From contig JAQGKH010000160.1 in the NCBI GenBank assembly GCA_028290225.1, positions 1-11,587 on the forward strand: 11,587 nt of DNA, in the 5' to 3' direction. The DNA is from Devosia sp. GTDB taxonomy: Bacteria; Pseudomonadota; Alphaproteobacteria; Rhizobiales; Devosiaceae. The translations under genes and the position numbers were made by a program. The notes below the pieces were generated by a model, which ran no database searches, had not been told where the DNA came from, and was given only the letters and a program-made list of their open reading frames with translations. Below are positions 1-7,864 of this stretch, one piece after another. The stretch's first letter is position 1. Every line of letters begins with the position of its first letter.

Positions 1-586
1 TAATTGAACGGCGCGAAGAACTCCCCCAGCTTGGGCATGCGTCCGGCTTCGGCGATCATGCGCGATTCAGGGCCCGAGACATTGGCGGGCTTGAGCACGC
101 GGTTAAGCATGTAGATCATCAGCGCCGAAGCGATGAAATTGAACATGATGGTGGTGATCACCACATGGCTGCCGCGCCTGGCCTGCAGATAGCCGGGAAT
201 AAAGGCCCAGATGCCGCCAAACAGCGCCGCCGCCAGCATGGCAACGGGCGCCACGATCAGCCAATGGGTGGTGTCCAGCGCGGTAGCAGCCAGGATCACG
301 CCCAGGCCGGCCACATAAGCCTGGCCATTGGCGCCGATGTTGAACAAGCCGCCATGCGCCGCCAAGGCTACCGCCAGCCCCGCGAAGATGAAGTTGGTGG
401 TGTAGTAGAGCGTATAGCCGATATTGTAGCCGTTGCCGAAGGCCCCGGTGACAATGGCGCTCAGCGCCACCAACGGGTTCTGCCCGATCAGCAGCAGCAC
501 GATGCCCGAAACGATGAAGGCCAGCAGCAGGTTAAGCACCGGCAGCAGGGCGATGTCGGCCCAGCGCGGCAATGGTCGAAGCGCAC

Positions 587-590
<4 letters not shown>
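1..590 (-). CDS. BMP-family ABC importer permease, first of the pair (3' end outside window)
   Basis: This encodes an inner-membrane permease of the importer whose ATPase and binding protein lie upstream (587-3199). Its ATG (590-588) overlaps the ATPase stop codon as ATGA, so the two are probably translationally coupled. About 196 residues are present and the frame is open through base 1, so the C-terminal part is missing. What is visible is very hydrophobic: a first membrane segment near residues 12-35, then a stretch reading GYTLYYTTNFIFAGLAVALA, followed by the family-typical loop GGLFNIGANGQAYVAGLG, and then more membrane helices. That loop is characteristic of the nucleoside/simple-sugar permeases that work with BMP/PnrA binding proteins (YufP/NupB type, BPD_transp_2 family). 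A second permease gene normally follows and should lie just left of the window. Substrate is inferred from family only. Confidence 0.9.
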
Positions 591-2182
<1,592 letters not shown>

Positions 2183-2194
2183 CAAAACCCGGAC

Positions 2195-3199
2195 TTAGAG
2201 GGGGCAGGTGTTATCGGTGGTGTAGTCATGCACCTTGATTTCACCGGCAACGAGCTTGGCCTTGAGATCGTCGAGCGCCGCCTGGTCTTCAGGGGTGATC
2301 AGGCTCTGGTTGTTCTCGTCGACGGCATAATCGACGAAATCGCCCTCGAGCCCCAGCACGGTCAGGCCGGGCTTGAAGGTGGCATCGTCGCCGCCATTGG
2401 TGAAGGCCTCGATCACCGCGTTATCGACGCGCTTGAGCATGGAGGTCAGCACCGAGCCGGGATGCAGGTAGTTCTGGTTGCTGTCGACACCGATCGAGTA
2501 CTTGCCCTGATCGGCCATGGTCTGCAGCACGCCCAGGCCCGAACCGCCGGCAGCGGCGAAGATCACATCGGCGCCGGCATCGGAAGCGGCAGTCGCCAGT
2601 TCACCGGCGGTGACAGGATCGTTCCAGGCGGCGGGGGTGGTGCCGGTGTAGTTCTCGATCAGCTTGATGTCGGGGTTCACCGACCTGGCGCCCTGGGCAT
2701 AGCCGCAATAGAACTTGTGGATCAGCGGCACGTCCATGCCGCCCACAAAACCAACCGTGCCGGTTTGGGACTTCATGGCAGCGAGCGCGCCCACTAGGAA
2801 CGAGCCGGTATGCTCGTCGAACAGGATCGACTGCACATTGGGCGCATCCACCACGGCGTCGATCACGACGAAATTGGTGTCGGGAAACTCGGCGGCGAGC
2901 GAAGCAAGGACCGATTCCCACATGAAGCTCATCACCACGATCGGGTTGGCACCCTGGCTGGCAAAGCGACGAAGGGCCTGCTCGCGCTGCGCATCGTTCT
3001 GCAGCTCGATTTCCATGTAGTTGCCGCCCGTCTCGGCCTTCCACTTCTCGGCGCCGTTATAGGCGGCCTCGTTGAAGGATTTGTCGAACTTGCCGCCCAG
3101 ATCATAGATCAGGGCCGGATCGGCAAGAACGGCACCGGAAAGCACGGCGCTCAGCGCAACGCCGCCAACCAGCGCCTTGATGTAGTTTGCGATTTTCAT
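2195..3199 (-). CDS. BMP/PnrA-family periplasmic substrate-binding protein
   Basis: A 334-residue binding protein that captures the substrate in the periplasm for the downstream ATPase and permease. The start ATG (3199) is supported by AGGGAGA at 3214-3208, 8 bases upstream; longer in-frame starts lack this. The N-terminus is a Sec signal peptide: Lys at 2 and 8, a hydrophobic core, and probable cleavage after residue 26 (AVLA, then DPALIYDLGG). There is no lipobox cysteine, so it is soluble, as expected for Gram-negative members. Family marks are GGKFDKSFNEAAYNG near the mature N-terminus, GFVGGMDVPLIHKFYCGYAQGA in the middle, then FAAAGGSGLGVLQTM and GVDSNQNYLHPGSVLTSMLK. The family binds nucleosides (PnrA) or related solutes. 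Two cysteines (in FYCGY and near the C-terminal NTCPL) could form a disulfide; this is a guess. Confidence 0.95.
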   Translation of the reverse strand: MKIANYIKALVGGVALSAVLSGAVLADPALIYDLGGKFDKSFNEAAYNGAEKWKAETGGNYMEIELQNDAQREQALRRFASQGANPIVVMSFMWESVLASLAAEFPDTNFVVIDAVVDAPNVQSILFDEHTGSFLVGALAAMKSQTGTVGFVGGMDVPLIHKFYCGYAQGARSVNPDIKLIENYTGTTPAAWNDPVTAGELATAASDAGADVIFAAAGGSGLGVLQTMADQGKYSIGVDSNQNYLHPGSVLTSMLKRVDNAVIEAFTNGGDDATFKPGLTVLGLEGDFVDYAVDENNQSLITPEDQAALDDLKAKLVAGEIKVHDYTTDNTCPL

Positions 3200-3228
3200 T
3201 GAGGTCGTCTCCCTGTCTCGCACTGGAG

Positions 3229-3248
3229 CGTTGGCGCCATATCCAACG
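3229..3248. promoter_or_regulatory. Inverted repeat CGTTGG-N8-CCAACG upstream of the importer operon
   Basis: Perfect 6-bp arms (3229-3234 and 3243-3248) lie 30 bases before the start codon of the binding-protein gene, with a centre that also contains GGCGCC. Size and position suit a repressor operator or a leader hairpin. No regulator gene adjacent to this operon is visible in the window, so the binding factor is unknown. Confidence 0.4.
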
Positions 3249-3274
3249 GTGAACTCTCCGGCGCTCTGGCTGGG

Positions 3275-3303
3275 ATACAATCGTGCAATCCCCTTGGCCG
3301 CAA
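3275..3303 (-). promoter_or_regulatory. Weak candidate sigma-70 promoter for the BMP importer operon
   Basis: On the minus strand, TTGCGG (3303-3298) and TTGTAT (3280-3275) are separated by 17 bases. Each matches the consensus hexamers only partly. The location supports it: it begins just downstream of the candidate terminator at 3306-3360 and would start transcription roughly 70 bases before the start codon, with the inverted repeat 3229-3248 inside the leader. Confidence 0.25.
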
Positions 3304-3305
3304 GC

Positions 3306-3360
3306 AAAAAAGCTGCGGTTCAGGGTTCTGAACAATCTTTGGGCACAGCGGCGCCGCAGC
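3306..3360 (-). terminator. Candidate intrinsic terminator downstream of the coxG-like gene, with nested hairpin
   Basis: Read on the minus strand, GCTGCG (3360-3355) pairs with CGCAGC (3317-3312), and the second arm is followed directly by six T (3311-3306). Between the arms lies a perfect inner hairpin, GTTCAG-AACC-CTGAAC (3333-3318), flush against the second arm. The structure begins 27 bases after the coxG-like stop codon. The outer loop is longer than in a textbook terminator, so the inner dyad could instead be a protein-binding site upstream of the importer promoter. Confidence 0.5.
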
Positions 3361-3386
3361 GGGTCGGAATCGCGCCGCCAACAGGG

Positions 3387-3854
3387 TCAGCCAGGCGGCG
3401 GCAAGGGCGTAACCTTCGCCCCCATGGCAGTGCCGAAGCGAGTGAAAAAGCCGTCGATCACCTTTTGGGCGGAGTTGCCGATGATGGCCTTGCCCAGGCG
3501 CATCAGCTGGCCCGAAGCGCCGCCGGCGGCGGTAAAGGTCAGTTCGGTATCGGTGCCGCGATCCTGTAGCATGATATCGGCAGAGCCTTCGGCCAGGCCC
3601 AGCAAGCCCCCCTTGCCCGTGCCGGTCAGGGTATAGCGTTCGGCCGCCACGATGTTGGAGAGGTTGAGACCGCCCTTGAACACCGGCTGGGCCACGCCGA
3701 GATTGACCTTGATCTCGAGGTCGAGCGTGGTGGGGCCGGACCATTCGATGCGGTGACACCCGGGAATCGCTGCCTTGAGCACCGCAGCGTCATTGAGGGC
3801 TAGCCACACGGTCGGTCGGGGCGCAGCGATGAGATAGCGGCCGCCGAATTCCAT
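3387..3854 (-). CDS. coxG: CoxG-like SRPBCC-fold protein (short form)
   Basis: A 155-residue protein of the carbon monoxide dehydrogenase subunit G family (SRPBCC/START-like fold). Recognisable marks are the N-terminal strand MEFGGRYLIAAPRPTVWLALND, the helix and turn VLKAAIPGCHRIEW, the VFKGGLNLSN strand and a late GGASGQLMRLGKAIIG helix. ATG 3854 has AAGG (3867-3864) nine bases upstream. In CO dehydrogenase clusters CoxG helps attach the molybdenum hydroxylase to the membrane; this copy appears shorter than those, ending soon after the fold in PLPPPG with no visible membrane tail. No molybdenum-hydroxylase gene lies in the window, so its partner is unknown. Its position beside a purine-type importer could hint at xanthine-dehydrogenase-like metabolism, which is speculation. 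Confidence 0.85.
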   Translation of the reverse strand: MEFGGRYLIAAPRPTVWLALNDAAVLKAAIPGCHRIEWSGPTTLDLEIKVNLGVAQPVFKGGLNLSNIVAAERYTLTGTGKGGLLGLAEGSADIMLQDRGTDTELTFTAAGGASGQLMRLGKAIIGNSAQKVIDGFFTRFGTAMGAKVTPLPPPG

Positions 3855-3908
3855 CAGGACCTACCTTCGGCCGCAAGGGCGGCGCCAGTTGTTGTGTGAC
3901 TAAAATAC

Positions 3909-3970
3909 CGTGCTGCACGAAGACCTTGCACTGGTTTGGCCCCTCCCCTTTACGTGCGGCTTTTTCGCAC
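3909..3970. promoter_or_regulatory. GTGC/GCAC palindromic elements between divergent genes
   Basis: The 234-base gap between the coxG-like gene and the plus-strand cassette holds no gene. In it CGTGC-T-GCACG (3909-3919) is a perfect odd palindrome, TTGCAC follows at 3926-3931, and GTGCG (3954-3958) pairs with CGCAC (3966-3970) across a 7-base loop. The repeated GTGC/GCAC half-sites might bind a regulator of either divergent unit. The evidence is pattern only. Confidence 0.25.
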
Positions 3971-3996
3971 CAATATGGTCTAAATAGTTGGCCGGC

Positions 3997-4021
3997 GGAG
4001 CAGTTGCAATTGTCACGCGTT
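3997..4021 (+). promoter_or_regulatory. Possible EcfG-type (general stress) promoter for the three-gene cassette
   Basis: GGAGC (3997-4001), 16 bases, then CGTT (4018-4021) differs by one base from the alphaproteobacterial EcfG consensus GGAAC-N16/17-CGTT. It would give a leader of roughly 60 bases before the ATG at 4089. One-mismatch hits are fairly common by chance in a region this long, so this is only a lead. I saw no convincing sigma-70 promoter here. Confidence 0.2.
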
Positions 4022-4088
4022 GGGTCAGCAGCAATCTATAGCGCAGCAGGGCGGCCTCGCCGGTGCAGCGCATCTTGAGGAGCGACCT

Positions 4089-5315
4089 ATGGCCAGCCAA
4101 GTCACCACTGCAACGCCCACCACCTCATCGGCAGTTTCGGCCGTGGCCGAGCAGCCGCTGCAGTATCTCGACAAGGCGGTCAATGCCATCCGCAATCTGG
4201 GAATCTGGCCCGAGCAGCAGGGCGAGCAGCCGATCACCGGCCTGTTGCAACAGATCACCGAACTGGATGAAACCCGGGTGATCCTGATCGGGCGCACGCT
4301 GTCGCAGGCCAGCGCCTTCAATGAAGTGGTGCGCGAACAGGTTGCGGCCATGAAGATCGGCGAGCGCTACGAGGACATCACCAAGGGCTTCGATTCCATC
4401 CGCGACGACGCCAAGGGCATGGTCGACCAACTGGCCGACAACAAGATCAATTTGGTCGAGCGCGTCAGCAATGTGTGGATGAAGGTGAGCCGCGGCGATA
4501 TTGCCTCGCGCTTCAATTCCATCCGCGACACCTATCTGGCGGTTACCGCCGACACCAAGGACCAGATCGACCGCGAGCACATCATCCTCGAGGCGTATCG
4601 CGATTTCCGCGGGGCACTCAAGCAGGCCGAAGTTATGGCGCTCGAGGTGCTGGCTACGGCCGAAGCGCGGCTGGAGGAGAAAAAGAACATCCTCCAGGCC
4701 AGCTCGGAAACCCTTGCGGCCTTTGCCGGCACTGTTCCAGCCGATCGGGCGCGCCTCGAAATGGAGCGCGACGAACGGTTGCGCGAGATGCAGAACGAGG
4801 AGCGGCGCTACCAGATCGCCAAGGACCTCTCGGACAATCTGACCATCTCCTACAACACCTCCGAAGTGGTGATGGCACGGCTGATGCAGACCACCAATGC
4901 CAAGGAGCGGGTGTATCAGCAGTCGATCTCGTTCTTTTCCACCAACGAAACGGTGCTGACGGCGCTGTCGGCTTCATTCACGGGCATGTTCGGTCTCAAC
5001 GAATCCACCGCGACGCTCAATGCCATGAAGGAGGGGATGAGCAAGAGCCTCGAAACCCTGTCCGAGATCGGCGATCGGGTGGGCGAGGAAGCGGTGCGCG
5101 CGGGCTATGGCCCCACGGTGCGGGCCGATGCGGTCAAGAAGCTCGTCGACAGCGTGATCAACTTCCAGGAAAAGTCGCGCACCATCATCAACGAGATGCG
5201 GGTGGCCTCGACCAAGAACTCGGCCGAAATCCGCGACGCGGTGGAAGACGGCAAGCGGCGCCTCGCGACCCTGGCGGCCGAAGGCAATGCACTGCTGCTT
5301 GAAACCGGCCGCTGA
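4089..5315 (+). CDS. Cassette protein A: long alpha-helical cytoplasmic protein, function unknown
   Basis: A 408-residue protein with no signal peptide, membrane segment or cysteine. ATG 4089 is chosen because GAGGAG (4077-4082) sits 6 bases upstream; the alternative in-frame TTG at 4020 lacks such a site. After a Thr/Ser/Ala-rich start (residues 1-20) the protein is almost wholly helical: charged segments near 90-130 and 155-245 (rich in E, R, A and Q) look coiled-coil. A region at 275-340 contains ISFFSTNETVLTALSASF and LNAMKEGMSKSLETLSEIGD, followed by a last helical stretch to about 395. Related genes are, from memory, often labelled 'cell surface protein', which the lack of export signals contradicts. 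The all-helical layout recalls TelA (toxic anion resistance) proteins, but I cannot establish homology. It leads a three-gene operon; the next gene starts 29 bases downstream. Confidence 0.85.
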   Translation: MASQVTTATPTTSSAVSAVAEQPLQYLDKAVNAIRNLGIWPEQQGEQPITGLLQQITELDETRVILIGRTLSQASAFNEVVREQVAAMKIGERYEDITKGFDSIRDDAKGMVDQLADNKINLVERVSNVWMKVSRGDIASRFNSIRDTYLAVTADTKDQIDREHIILEAYRDFRGALKQAEVMALEVLATAEARLEEKKNILQASSETLAAFAGTVPADRARLEMERDERLREMQNEERRYQIAKDLSDNLTISYNTSEVVMARLMQTTNAKERVYQQSISFFSTNETVLTALSASFTGMFGLNESTATLNAMKEGMSKSLETLSEIGDRVGEEAVRAGYGPTVRADAVKKLVDSVINFQEKSRTIINEMRVASTKNSAEIRDAVEDGKRRLATLAAEGNALLLETGR

Positions 5316-5344
5316 GTGAGGCGAGCGCGAATGCAGGCCCGATC

Positions 5345-6283
5345 ATGAGCATTGTTGGGGCAACGGCCCCTGCCCCGCTCGATGAAGTGATGCTGGCGAT
5401 GGACGTGGTGGACACGCTCCGTCACCGGCAGGATCTGGCCGTGCGGGAACTGGAAGGCGTTACGCGCGAACAGCAGCTGATCGACAAGCTGCGCGAGATC
5501 TACCGCCATCAGGGCATCGAAGTGCCCGACCACATCCTCAAGGAAGGGGTGGCGGCGCTGGCGGAAAGCCGGTTCGTTTACGATCCACCCAAACCGGGCC
5601 TGGGCACCACGCTGGCGCGCCTTTATGTGAGCCGCAAGAGCTGGGGCAAGCCGCTCGGGGCGCTGCTGGTGGCGATCCTCGTGGTGGCGATCGGCTATTT
5701 CGGGGCGTGGCGGCCGTACCAGTCCAGCCAGGCCGAACAGGCCCGGGTGGAGCTGAGCGAAGGCCTGCCCGCCCAAATGGATGTGCTGTACCAGACCATT
5801 TTCGAGGAAACCAAGGTGCAGCAGGCGGTGATGGACGCCGAGGCGCTCCGCACGCGCGGCAAGACGATGGCCGCCGAAGGTGACCGGGCGGGGGCCGAAG
5901 ACGCGGTGGCGCGCCTCACCGCATTGCGCGACCTGTTGCGCCAGCAATATACGCTGCGGGTGGTCAACCGCCCCGATCAGCAATCCGGGTTCTGGACCTT
6001 TCCCGAAAGCAACACCGCCGCCACCAATTATTATATCGTGGTGGAAGCGCTGGATGTGGATGGCAAGGCGCTGTCCCTGCCCGTGCTCAACGAGGAAACC
6101 GGGACCACCGAAACCGTTCCGGTCTGGGCGCTCCGGGTGCCCGAAGCTGTTTACAACGCCGTGGCTGCCGACAAGCGCGACAATGGCATCATCGAAGCCA
6201 ATGAGGTGGGCCGCAAGTCGGATGGCTTCATGCAGGTTGAATATAATGTGCCGGTTCTCGGCGGGGCGCTGACGCGGTGGTAG
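5345..6283 (+). CDS. Cassette protein B: single-pass membrane protein, DUF6384-like
   Basis: A 312-residue protein with three parts. Residues 1-100 are charged and helical, opening MSIVGATAPAPLDEVM and continuing AMDVVDTLRHRQDLAVRELE. One transmembrane segment (about 103-121, LGALLVAILVVAIGYFGAW) follows a positively charged VSRKSWGK. Residues 125-200 are again helical, and about 200-312 form a probably mixed-fold domain (ATNYYIVVEALDVDGKAL, then VPVWALRVPE, ending GGALTRW). Charge balance suggests the N-terminus is in the cytoplasm and the C-terminal domain in the periplasm. I associate the overall pattern with DUF6384, from memory and unverified. There is no cysteine. The ribosome site is weak (AGG about 10 bases before ATG). 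The gene sits 29 bases after protein A and 4 bases before protein C. Confidence 0.85.
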   Translation: MSIVGATAPAPLDEVMLAMDVVDTLRHRQDLAVRELEGVTREQQLIDKLREIYRHQGIEVPDHILKEGVAALAESRFVYDPPKPGLGTTLARLYVSRKSWGKPLGALLVAILVVAIGYFGAWRPYQSSQAEQARVELSEGLPAQMDVLYQTIFEETKVQQAVMDAEALRTRGKTMAAEGDRAGAEDAVARLTALRDLLRQQYTLRVVNRPDQQSGFWTFPESNTAATNYYIVVEALDVDGKALSLPVLNEETGTTETVPVWALRVPEAVYNAVAADKRDNGIIEANEVGRKSDGFMQVEYNVPVLGGALTRW

Positions 6284-6287
6284 AACA

Positions 6288-7832
6288 ATGAGCATCCGCG
6301 GCCCCCAGGCGCTGGCGAGCCTTGACGAGGCGATGCGCGACATCCGGCGCGAAGAGGACGAGATCTCGCGCCGCATCGCCCGTTCGGCCGAACGGCTGAG
6401 CAAGATGAGGGAAAGCGAAGCGGAGCTGTTCCGGCAGCTGGCGCAGCTGCGGCTCGATCCGGGCGTGCAGGGTGAACTCGATGGGCGCATCTCGCTGGCC
6501 GAAAGCAAGGCGCGCGACATGCTCAAGGATCATGCGCGGCACCTGAGCGCAGCCGAACAGGGGTTGGCGGCGGCCGATGCGGAGCTGGCCGAGCTGACCG
6601 GGCAGCGTGCTGCGGCACTGGCCGAACTGGAAGCACGCCAAGGCGAGCTCAAGGCCCTGGGCGGTCGGCTCCAATCGGAGATCAGCCAGGATCCGCAATG
6701 GGCCGCCAAGCAGCGCGAAGCGGTGGAGGCGGCCGATATCGCCGCCCAATCGATGCGCAAAACCGAGCAGGCGGAAACCGACCAGGCACAAAAGGGGCGC
6801 CCGTATCGAGACGATCCGTTGTTCATGTATCTGTGGGACAATGGCTACGGCACCAGCCGTTATCGCGCCAATAACCTGGTGCGCCTCCTGGATGGCTGGG
6901 TCGCCGGCATCGTGGGCTTCGCCAAGGCGCGGCCGAATTTCGCCATGCTCAATGAATTGCCGATGCGGCTGCGTGAGCATGCGGAACGCCAGATCGCCAA
7001 TGCGGAAGCGGCGCAGGCCGAACTTGACCGCCTGGAACAGAGCACCATCGACGAAGCGGGCGGCAAGCCGTTGCGCGAGGCCCTTGAGGCCATGCAGGCC
7101 CGCATCGAGGCTATCGACGGGCAGATCGTGGCGGCCGAGGACCGGCGCGACGAGGCGGCCCAGGCGCTGAGCGCCATGGCGCAGGGGCGCGATCCATCCT
7201 TTGCCGAAGCGCTCGATACGCTCGCAACCGAACTGGGGCGCGAGGATATCCAGACGCTGCTTGCCGAAGCGCGACTGACCCGCACCGGCCGGGACGACAC
7301 CATCGTGGCCCAGATCGACGATGCGCGGGCCCGCATCAAGGAAGAAGACGCCGAGGTGCGCGAGCAGAAGGGCCGGCTCAAGACCCTAGCCGCCCGGCGC
7401 CGCGAGCTCGAAGACATCCAGTGGGAATTCAAGAAGCAGCGGTTCGACGATCCCCGTTCCAGCTTCGGGGAAGAGCGGCTGGTCGGCGACCTGCTCAACG
7501 ACTTCCTGCGCGGGGGCATTTCGGCGGCCTCCTACTGGGAGCATTGGCGGCGCTCGCAGAACTGGAGCGCCGGCACTTCCGACTGGGGCGGCGGCTTCGG
7601 CCTGCCCAATAACGGGCGCAGCGCCAATCCCTGGCCCGATGGTGGCGGCGGGTTCCAATGGCCCGAAGGCAGCTTTGGCGGTGGGAGCGGCGGCCGCAAC
7701 AGGGGCGGATTTGGCGGCGGTCTGGGCGGTGGCTCAGGGCGGAGCGGCGGCGGGGGTGGCTTTTCGCGCCCCCGGACCGGCTCGAGCGGCACGCGCAAGC
7801 AAGGCGGCTTCAAGACCGGCGGCGGGTTCTAG
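6288..7832 (+). CDS. Cassette protein C: coiled-coil protein with Gly/Trp-rich tail, function unknown
   Basis: A 514-residue protein without signal peptide, membrane segment or cysteine. Residues 1-16 (MSIRGPQALASLDEAM) match the start of protein B at 10 of 16 positions. Residues 17-165 form a long charged coiled coil. A distinct motif follows at 172-205 (DDPLFMYLWDNGYGTSRY, then NNLVRLLDGWVAG), rich in aromatics and likely the functional core of the middle region. A second coiled coil spans about 225-385. Residues 396-428 (LVGDLLNDFLRGGISAASYW and following Trp) lead into a low-complexity Gly-rich tail (434-514) with scattered W, F, S and R, ending GGGF. The start is 4 bases after the protein B stop, so translation is probably coupled. 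The tail could serve in self-association, but no function is established. Confidence 0.85.
   Translation: MSIRGPQALASLDEAMRDIRREEDEISRRIARSAERLSKMRESEAELFRQLAQLRLDPGVQGELDGRISLAESKARDMLKDHARHLSAAEQGLAAADAELAELTGQRAAALAELEARQGELKALGGRLQSEISQDPQWAAKQREAVEAADIAAQSMRKTEQAETDQAQKGRPYRDDPLFMYLWDNGYGTSRYRANNLVRLLDGWVAGIVGFAKARPNFAMLNELPMRLREHAERQIANAEAAQAELDRLEQSTIDEAGGKPLREALEAMQARIEAIDGQIVAAEDRRDEAAQALSAMAQGRDPSFAEALDTLATELGREDIQTLLAEARLTRTGRDDTIVAQIDDARARIKEEDAEVREQKGRLKTLAARRRELEDIQWEFKKQRFDDPRSSFGEERLVGDLLNDFLRGGISAASYWEHWRRSQNWSAGTSDWGGGFGLPNNGRSANPWPDGGGGFQWPEGSFGGGSGGRNRGGFGGGLGGGSGRSGGGGGFSRPRTGSSGTRKQGGFKTGGGF
7587..7829 (+). repeat. Gly-codon-rich low-complexity tract encoding the tail of protein C
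   Basis: GGC/GGT/GGG codons dominate this stretch and encode irregular GGG, GGF and GGS runs with interspersed Trp, Phe, Arg and Ser. It is not a regular tandem repeat; the units vary. Such tracts are prone to length change and sequencing or assembly error, although the frame is intact here. Confidence 0.7.
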
Positions 7833-7854
7833 GGGTTCCCACGCTCCCGCCGCC
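7818..7854. terminator. GC-rich stem between convergent genes, possible bidirectional terminator
   Basis: GGCGGCGGG (7818-7826) and CCCGCCGCC (7846-7854) form a perfect 9-bp stem around a 19-base loop. The left arm lies in the last codons of protein C (its final Gly run) and the stop codon is in the loop. The convergent SDR gene ends 10 bases away. There is no T tract on either side, so any termination would be weak or factor-assisted. Confidence 0.4.
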
Positions 7855-7864
7855 CCGCTCCTGC

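Noticed and set aside
3348..3357. GCGGCGCCGC perfect 10-bp palindrome
   Set aside because: It has no loop and is a common GC-rich word; part of it is used by the candidate terminator stem, so I do not list it separately.
4020..4088. Longer N-terminus for cassette protein A from TTG 4020
   Set aside because: GAGGAG sits 6 bases before ATG 4089, and the extra 23 residues are unlike a conserved domain and would overlap the candidate promoter.
5105..6526. A 473-codon open frame on the minus strand opposite cassette genes A, B and C
   Set aside because: Its composition (long Ser/Arg then His/Gly-rich runs) is that of an antisense shadow. The plus-strand genes have ribosome sites, coherent helices and a membrane segment.
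7532..7813. Proline-rich minus-strand frame opposite the Gly-rich tail
   Set aside because: Poly-Pro is simply the reverse complement of GGN codons; there is no start context or family match.
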